This document shows, piece after piece, positions 57,510 to 64,000 of a stretch of DNA of 64,000 bases (the stretch's first letter is position 1; the number at the start of each line of letters is the position of its first letter). This DNA comes from Bromus sterilis. Taxonomy: Eukaryota > Streptophyta > Magnoliopsida > Poales > Poaceae. The position numbers were made by a program, and so were the translations under genes. Location: NCBI GenBank assembly GCA_950022295.1, contig OX465598.1, positions 184,631,501-184,695,500 on the forward strand, given 5' to 3'. The notes below the pieces were generated by a model, which saw only the letters and a list, made by a program, of their open reading frames with translations, searched no databases and was not told the DNA's origin.

Positions 57510-59650
57510 AGCATATTTCTTGTCCTCAAGCAATTAAGTTCAACGAACTAAACGCGACCAATAAAACATTGACAAAATATTTTGCTTCATGAGATGTATA
57601 TAAGCATGTACTACGAACAAGTCTAGCAAGTGTTGGAACAATGCTACAAAGACAATGCACAGATAAATCGTTCATTCTTTTGAAAATCTCTAAAACAGTT
57701 AAGAGTAAATAATATGCAACTGAAAATCATGACAAGATCAGAGTGCACATAACTTGAAAACAGAAAAGTGGCATCTCTCTTTCCCCCATGAGTGAAGCAA
57801 AACATAAATGCAGAAGCACCTTCGTAGTTTAGAAGGAGAGTAGAAATAAATATTTCAGAATGAGTAATATCCCAATCATGCAGAAGACAATGTGGTACTT
57901 TAGGACAATGGAAATTACACTCAGAATGACAATTATGCTCTCAATAGTTGGTTCTTTGAAGGAGAGGTGGAGACTATCGAACCGTGGCTTTTGATGGCAA
58001 AGTAGAAAACCCGTGGCTGGAAGCAAAGACTAAACAAGTACCAAAGCTCGTGGTTTTGAAAATAGAGAAAAATGCTTTTGAGGAGTTTAGCTTTCCAGTC
58101 AAAGGTAATGATAAAGGTTTTTAATATCTTCCATACCAACCATATTAATGGTGGTTCCCATGCTTTTTGTGGTATGCCTACACTTGTGTTCCCTATCCAT
58201 CAATCATAGACGGTCTATGTCCAGCAAAGATTGCGTGGTGTCCTTCATCCTACCTCAAGTATGGAAGGGAAGATTATAAATTTCCTTCCACCCATCATTA
58301 GCAGTTTTTGCCCAACATAGTTCCATTTCATTCCGTCATCAAGTATGGAGGGGAAAGTGCAAGTTTTTATAAATTGTGAAACACGTGAGAACTGGGCACT
58401 CTCCAGATCGGCCTCTGCCTCATAAATTTGCTAGTGTAAACTTTGTCAAGGAGTAAAACATTTTTAGCATGGGAGATATTGATTGCCCCTAACGCTCCAT
58501 GAGCTTGTATGGATACAAAAAGAGAAGTGCATTTGAATAGTTTTGAGGTGGCACAAGGAAGTCTTCCTTAGAATGGCCGGTAAATACCATACATAGGAAG
58601 GTATAATAGAGTCATGTGGCGTAACTGGTTTCAAGGATCTTGGATGCACAAGCAGTCAGTTCGCTTAGTCCAGGTGAAGGCTAACAAAAGACGGGGAAGC
58701 GACCAACTAGAGAGCAATAACGGTCATAATCAGGCAGAGCGACAAAGTAACATTGAATCGGGTATGAAAGTGATATGACTACTCTGAAATAAAAAGATCA
58801 TCAAGGCTTGGAAGACTTCTAGTCATAAACATGTGTAAGCTTGTGCCAAGTCAATCCAAAAAAAATTCCGAAGGCAAATACCACTTTAATATACCAAACC
58901 ATGAAAAATGCAATGCATGCAAAATCATTTCAAGAACACATTATGCACTCCACCTATTTGAGGCATATATATAGGAGTACAATGATCTACTTGGAGTACA
59001 AGTCAACGTAGAATAGAGTCCTACCCTATCTATGTTTCCTAATAGTCCATATATTCAAAAGAGACAAGTCACAAAGAAAGCATGAACTACTGGGAAAATA
59101 TTGTAAACATATCACTATGTTGCTACAAGATGTTCTCTAGAACATAAGTACATGCATATGTACAAAAGTAGTAACAAACAAAGTTCATACCGGCTTCCCT
59201 TGTTGCATCCCTTCCGTCGATCCTCATCATTATTGCCTAGTCACTTGCATGATCAAACGTCGAAAGATATAATCAAGTGCAATTGCAACCATGGACGTGA
59301 GCTAAATTCTACAAACAAAGCAAACTAAAGAGACAAAGGAAATCTTTTTGGGTTTTCAAAGGTTAATCGAAAGCAAAAGAAAGGAGAAAGATTTTTGTTT
59401 TTTTTGCAAGTTAAGAAATATCAAAGAAAAACAAGAAAAAAATATAAAAAGATCAATGGGAACTCCATGGATGATACAATGAAAGGGGAGAAGGGTACGT
59501 ACTCCCCCAGCCTTAGGCTTTTGGCCTAAGTTAGGCTCGGCTACTGTGGGCCTAAGGAGCTTCCTCCGGCTCCGGAATAGCACCAAGGATCATACTGGTC
59601 AGCTAGTACGGAGAACGACATCCTGCCGTCCTCAAACGTGTAAGGTCCCG
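57510..59650 (-). other. 3' internal non-coding region of the WHAM-like element
   Basis: About 2.1 kb between the extra ORF remnant and the 3' LTR with no coding frame that I recognise. Athila-lineage elements often have long 3' non-coding stretches here. A second purine-rich block, GGCTGGGGGAGT on the minus strand (59501-59512), lies inside. Confidence 0.55.
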
Positions 59651-59679
59651 GGCTCCAAGAACAATATCCCTCGCCCCAT

Positions 59680-60190
59680 CAGGAAATAGATTCCTCTTGG
59701 GGAGGAGGAAACTGTTCTGGATCGTCTTCCTCGGGAGCATCCGCCTCCATGGGGTTATGGAACTGCTACTGAACCAAAAACTCGTCCAGCTGAGTCCAAG
59801 TGAAGGACCATCTATTCCTGCTCGTAAGATCAAAAAAAAGAGGTGCAGGTATACGGATATCACGAGTAATGGTTTGTCCGAAGCTCATCACATAAACAAG
59901 GTTATCATGATCAAAAGTCCTAGTAACAAATTCATGCATCTTCCATGGCATTAAGATAAAAACATGGAATTTGAAAAGGGTGATCATCGACATGTATAGC
60001 TTGGTGAAGATGCTCAACAATCATTGTGGCATAAATGCCACCATAGTAAGGACCCTTTTCACCATTGGTGACGAGGCGACGAGCAATCAAAGCACCGATG
60101 TTATACGTGTCACTCCCCTCGAGGGCGGCTACAAAGATAGCTATATCTCGAGCTGAAATGTTGCTCGTGTTACCACGAGCTAGCACGTCT
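59680..60190 (-). pseudogene. Athila/WHAM-type additional ORF, decayed
   Basis: Minus-strand pieces in two frames: DIAIFVAALEGSDTYNIGAL, LVTNGEKGPYYGGIYATMI and HPFQIPCFYLNAMEDA (60186-59935), then PWKMHEFVTRTFDHD, LVYVMSFGQTITRDIRIPAP and WSFTWTQLDEFLVQ (60020-59770). I recognise this wording from the extra ORF between pol and the 3' LTR in Triticeae Athila-lineage elements. Its function is not established; an envelope-like role has been suggested for ORFs at this position. Frameshifted and truncated. Confidence 0.6.
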
Positions 60191-60530
60191 CGAGCAATAT
60201 AATACGTGAAATACCTGATATGGGGAAAAAGATGCTAGAAATCTTCCCCCGATGAATATCTCTCAGGTTCTCACTTGAGAGAGAGTTGAAGAGGGCCTTC
60301 AGCTTGGAGTGTTGTGTCTTTATCTTGCCCGTCTTCCCAGCATTTCACACGCCTAAAACTAAAACTCGACAAAATTCTGCCAAGGACATGGTCAAAACCT
60401 CATCATAAATTCTAAATTCAATAATAGAAGTTGTTTCATTGAATATAAACTAGTTGACAAAATAATAGGTTAGAATGGGATACTGCATTGGTACTTGTTA
60501 TAATAGGACAAAATTCTGCCAAGGACATGG
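60191..60530. other. WHAM-like internal remnant with a 24 bp direct repeat at the junction
   Basis: No gene. The 24 bp stretch at 60368-60391 (starts GACAAAATTCTGCC) is repeated exactly at 60507-60530, immediately before the LTR fragment that begins at 60531. Confidence 0.6.
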
Positions 60531-60780
60531 GTTTTTCGTTCCGATGGCGAGGGTTGGTCTTGTGCTGGTTGTCTCGGCGATGCTCGGGTGAAAACCGGTG
60601 TCGCAACGGTTGTGTGCCGTTGGGAAAAAGGTTTGGTCCCACATCCGATACGATAAAGAGGGGGGAAATATTCACCGATTAATAAATCAGCGAAGCAAAT
60701 ACTGCAAACAATTCTAGCAAGCAATAAAATAAAGCAACAAACAAAATTTTGAATTTGGGTGAAAATCCCGGGTTGTTACG
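60531..60780 (-). repeat. B-family LTR fragment, first ~250 bp
   Basis: Minus strand starts CGTAACAACCCGGG (TG changed to CG) at 60780 and follows the start of the LTR at 24699 closely for 250 bp, then ends abruptly within the AACGAAAAAC stretch. Confidence 0.75.
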
Positions 60781-62211
60781 TTGTTCCCACAATAATGGTT
60801 TTGTATTTGTGGTGCACATGCAAAGGACAATCCCATTCTCCAATATTTATGGTCTCAATATTTTCATTAGAATTAAGGCCATGCCTTTTATCAATCTTCT
60901 TCGAAAAATATACCGTGTGTTCTTTGTTATCAACATTGAAAGTAACATTTCCTTTATTGCTATCAATAATAGAACCTGCGGTGTTAATAAAAGGTCTACC
61001 AAGCATAATAGACATGCTTTCATCCTCGGGCATATCAACCAAAACAAAATCAATACGGATCAAGCAATTATCAACTTCAACAGGAACATCCTCACAAATA
61101 CCAATACAAACGACTATTGACTTGTCAACCATTTGAAGAGACATATCTATAGGGATTAATTTATCTAAACAAAGTCTCTTGTAAAGAGAAAAAGGCATGC
61201 ACCTCACTCCTGCACCAAGATCACATAAAGCAGTTCTAACATGGAGAAATGAAGGGTGGGCATACCTGGATCGCCAAGCTTCTCAAGAATCTTGGTACTT
61301 AAAGAGTAGTTAGAAAGTATAGTAGATATTGCCTCATTATGAACTTTTCTTTTATTAGTAACAATATCTTTCATATACCTCGATTACGGAGGCAATTTAA
61401 TAGCATCAGTTCAAGGAATTTGAAGAAAAATAGGTTTCATCCATTCACAAAATTTATTATAATGCTCTTCTTCTTTAGTTTTGAGAGACTTACCTGGGAA
61501 GGGAATTGGTTTTTGTATCCATGGTTCTTTCTCCTTCCCATGTTTTCATGCAATGAAGTCTTCTCTAGTATATCTCTTACATTTATCGGGTGCTTCTGCT
61601 TCTTATACATCAGGATGATCATTCTTCTCATTATATTTATATGGTTCAACACCTTCTTCATACTCAGCATCGGAAGTAGATATACTATTAGGGTCAAAAA
61701 TAGGTTCTTCATCAATTATGGGATTATTTGAATTGTCGCCTTCCTTGTGTTTCTTCTTCTTCTTCTTAGGGGAGATGACAACATCTTCTTCTTGCAATTC
61801 AGAATCTTGCTCGATTCTCTTAGGATGCCCTTCTGGATAGAGAGGGTCTTCAGTGTGTGTCCCACCTCGGGTCTTAATCTCGTAAGCCTGCATGTCATCT
61901 TTTTTGGCATTGTTAGCAGGTAAATCATTTTGCACATTAGAAATTTGTTCAAGCAGAGTTTGAACCATATGAAAAAACTTAACGATACCTTGAACATCAT
62001 TAACAGTTCTACTTAAAACATCAAGGAAACTTTTTATAGCAAGGGAATTATCAAGCAACTGACTTTGAATCCTCTCATTAAAATGATTTTTCTTGACAAT
62101 AAAATTATCAAGCTCATCCAAACATTGATCAGGAGGCTTTCCATGAGGGATGTCACGTGCATTCAAGTCTAAAAGAGAGTGTACCTCTACGATAGGTGGG
62201 TGAGTAGTAGG
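60781..62211 (-). pseudogene. gag-pro: Athila-lineage gag C-terminal part and protease, decayed
   Basis: Minus strand from 62206: a charged coiled-coil-like gag segment (HPPIVEVHSLLDLNARD, LDELDNFIVKKNHFNER, a KKKKKKHKEGD run), a frameshifted part at ~61600-61240, then a retropepsin domain with active-site box CDLGAG (Asp codon at 61220-61222), IDFVLVDMPEDES and IMLGRPFINTAG, ending at the junction 60781. Its upstream part continues at 63859-64000 beyond the solo LTR. The family differs from element C in wording and active-site box. Confidence 0.82.
62207..62211. repeat. Target site duplication of the solo LTR, left copy (mate 63859-63863)
   Basis: GTAGG on both sides. Removing the LTR and one copy joins the gag reading frame without a shift (1652 bp removed; the codons on both sides continue in phase). 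Confidence 0.92.
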
Positions 62212-63858
62212 TGATGGCGCGAGGGTTGACGGGTGTAGTCTTCTCGCCCTTCGTTGGTGAGCCCCAAGTGGAAGGCGTGATGCTGCACAGCAGCAAATTT
62301 CCCTCGGTAAAGATACCAAGGTTTGTCTCCAGTAGGACTCCGGAGATGATAAGTAGGTGTCAGCGGCGCAACTGACGCGGACCTGCACACAGACACAGAT
62401 AACTTTGTTCCCAACGAAGTTCAGAGAGGTTGTCTATCTCTCCGGTCTTGTTGTTTACAAAGGATAAAACGCAAGGGATAATAATAGCAACTTGAAAGTA
62501 AATGCAGAAAAGTAAATATAGCGTGGAAACAATGATAAGGATATGGACCGGGATACGTGATGTTCGCTAGTGATGTCTCTCTCCCAAAAGACGATAAAAT
62601 TGCTATGCGAGGTAAACAAATTACAGAAAGGCAATTGACAGGATTATGAACGCACCGCAATGCTAACTATGCTACAAAAGAAAGGAAGAGGTTCAAAAGC
62701 ACAGGCAGTACGCCAAGGTAAGTAGACCGAAATCTATCTGCATCTACTACTAATCATCCACCTTGAGATATCTATCCAGAACATCTCGCTGGTATTAAGT
62801 TGCGAGCCCCACCCAAAGTGTAAACCCAAAGCAACAGACAACTACATTAAAAAGAACTCTGCGTAAAGTAAACAATCCTTGTAACCGCGGTTACAAGCAC
62901 CGTTGTTTTTCTCCTTGTGGCAACATCACATCCCCTAGACTCATGTTTCTTTCACTCAAGCGTGTCATCGGGGGGCATGAACCCACAATCTAGCACAACG
63001 CTCCCTCTTGGAGTCACTACCTACTACTTGGCCAAAGCAATAAACAGCAACGGGGAACATGCAAGAATTACATAGGAACAAAAATATAAGAGATAAAAAC
63101 CAAATATATTACTCTATCACAATCTGAACATAATCTCATAATCCATCAGATCCTATCAAACTCAACATAGCAATAGCAGAAATATTACAAAGGTGCCTCG
63201 ATTATGTTGGGAAGCTCACGAGGTCTAAACAATGAAGACCAAAGAGGGGAGGAGAACATCACATAGCTACTGATCACGGACCCATGGTCCAAGGAAAACT
63301 ACTCACAAGACATCCGGGGAGCATCCATGGTGGAGAGGAGACTCTCGGAGGTCAATCCTCCCTCCGGCAGGGTGCCGGGAAGAGGTCTTCTGGTGCTCCC
63401 GATCTTCGGAAGCGCGGCGGCGGCGGAGCAGAGGCGAGTTCGCGGAATAGGGTTCTCTTTTGGGGTTTTCCCGTGACGGGGGATAAATAGGCGAAAGGGG
63501 GCAGCCAGAGGTGGGCCAGGGGCCCTAGGAGCCCCCCTGGCGTGGCCAGGGGTGGGGCCGCGCCGGGTGGCCACCTGGGTCCCCCCTGGCTCCCCTTTGG
63601 CCCCCCCGGGCTCTTCTCGAAGCTTCCGTCACGCTGATTTTTTATCTGGATTTTCCCGAATTTTTCTGGCACTTTTTATATGGGGGAAAACTGAAATAGA
63701 AAAACAGCAGAAAACAGGAACTGGCATTGGGGTGCACTGAGTTAATAGGTTAGTCCAAATATGATCAAAAGTGTATGAAAGTATATCTAGATCATAGCAA
63801 TATCACACAAAACATGCATGGAGCAAGAAGAAATTATAGATACGTTTTGGACGTATCA
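62212..63858 (-). mobile_element. Athila-lineage solo LTR
   Basis: 1647 bp; minus strand starts TGATACGTCCAAAACG at 63858 and ends CGCGCCATCA at 62212. It is the same LTR family as element C (2443-4078), with a ~22 bp difference near the end. GTAGG duplications flank it and no internal sequence exists, so it formed by LTR-LTR recombination. Confidence 0.92.
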
Positions 63859-64000
63859 GTAGGCTCACAATTTTTTTCAATAGGAGGTAGATTCTTCACA
63901 TCTTCAGCTTTAATACCTTTCTCTTTAATAGTTTTCTTGGCTTGTTGCATATCTTCGGGGTTCAAGGCGATCATTCCCCTCTTCTTTGGTGGTGGAGTTG
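63859..64000 (-). pseudogene. gag: Athila-lineage gag, upstream piece (continues at 62206)
   Basis: Minus strand, open from the window edge: PPPKKRGMIALNPEDMQQA, KKTIKEKGIKAEDVKN, then the solo LTR. It continues in phase with 62206 and runs off the right edge. Confidence 0.78.

Noticed and set aside
61729..61775. Poly-Lys nuclear localisation signal suggesting a host gene
   Set aside because: The Lys run lies inside a decayed Athila gag segment and continues in phase with gag wording on both sides.

Overview
The window is a gene-poor, repeat-filled stretch of a large plant genome, most likely a Triticeae grass (wheat, barley or rye group). The grounds are the dense nesting of long-LTR Ty3/gypsy elements, several LTRs with the TGATACGTC-type start common in Triticeae Athila-lineage elements, long-LTR chromoviruses primed by initiator tRNA-Met, and the absence of any recognisable host gene. 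Species cannot be decided by reading. Nearly every base can be assigned to a transposable element or a broken piece of one.

Layout. 1-4078 (minus): 5' part of an Athila-lineage gypsy element (C) with a fully open 675-residue gag-protease frame, PBS and 5' LTR. 4079-11889 (minus): a chromovirus-type gypsy element (A) with a broken pol, no gag, and a 4.1 kb 5' LTR; C sits against its 3' LTR. 11890-18195 (plus): element B, two LTRs of a second tRNA-Met-primed family around only 599 bp of internal sequence; A is inserted in its 5' LTR. 18196-20830 (minus): the 5' end of a copia element (E) with a decayed gag, cut by B. 20831-24461: unidentified coding-like debris, a LINE fragment and a decayed Athila gag. 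24462-36079: an Athila LTR split by a B-like solo LTR, itself split by a Mutator-like DNA transposon (27295-29991) and by an inverted B-like LTR (31045-34004), and followed by an inverted partial Athila LTR. 36080-41708: copia debris (F: one LTR, a decayed gag). 41709-60530 (minus): a WHAM-like Athila-lineage LTR and its 3' internal region, split by a complete gypsy element D (41834-56220, plus, TSD CCGCA), which is itself split by a B-family solo LTR (48763-52014, TSD CCAAC). 60531-64000 (minus): a B-family LTR fragment, then an Athila gag-protease region split by a solo Athila LTR (62212-63858, TSD GTAGG).

What stands out. (1) A and D are diverged members of one chromovirus family and both carry RT, RNase H, integrase and chromodomain but no gag or protease, with the same leader joined to RT. 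The loss therefore predates both insertions, and the lineage was probably moved by gag supplied in trans. (2) A short module with a palindrome (CCTGCAGGG type) and a strong hairpin is kept in seven LTR copies of two LTR families that are otherwise hard to align. (3) The Mutator-like element encodes an in-frame fusion of the N- and C-terminal ends of a MuDR-like protein without the catalytic core, and its terminal inverted repeats are built from ~30 bp direct repeats. (4) At 24-36 kb two LTR families each lie as long inverted repeats, a possible source of hairpin RNA. I found no host gene, tRNA/rRNA gene, CRISPR array or prokaryote-like system.
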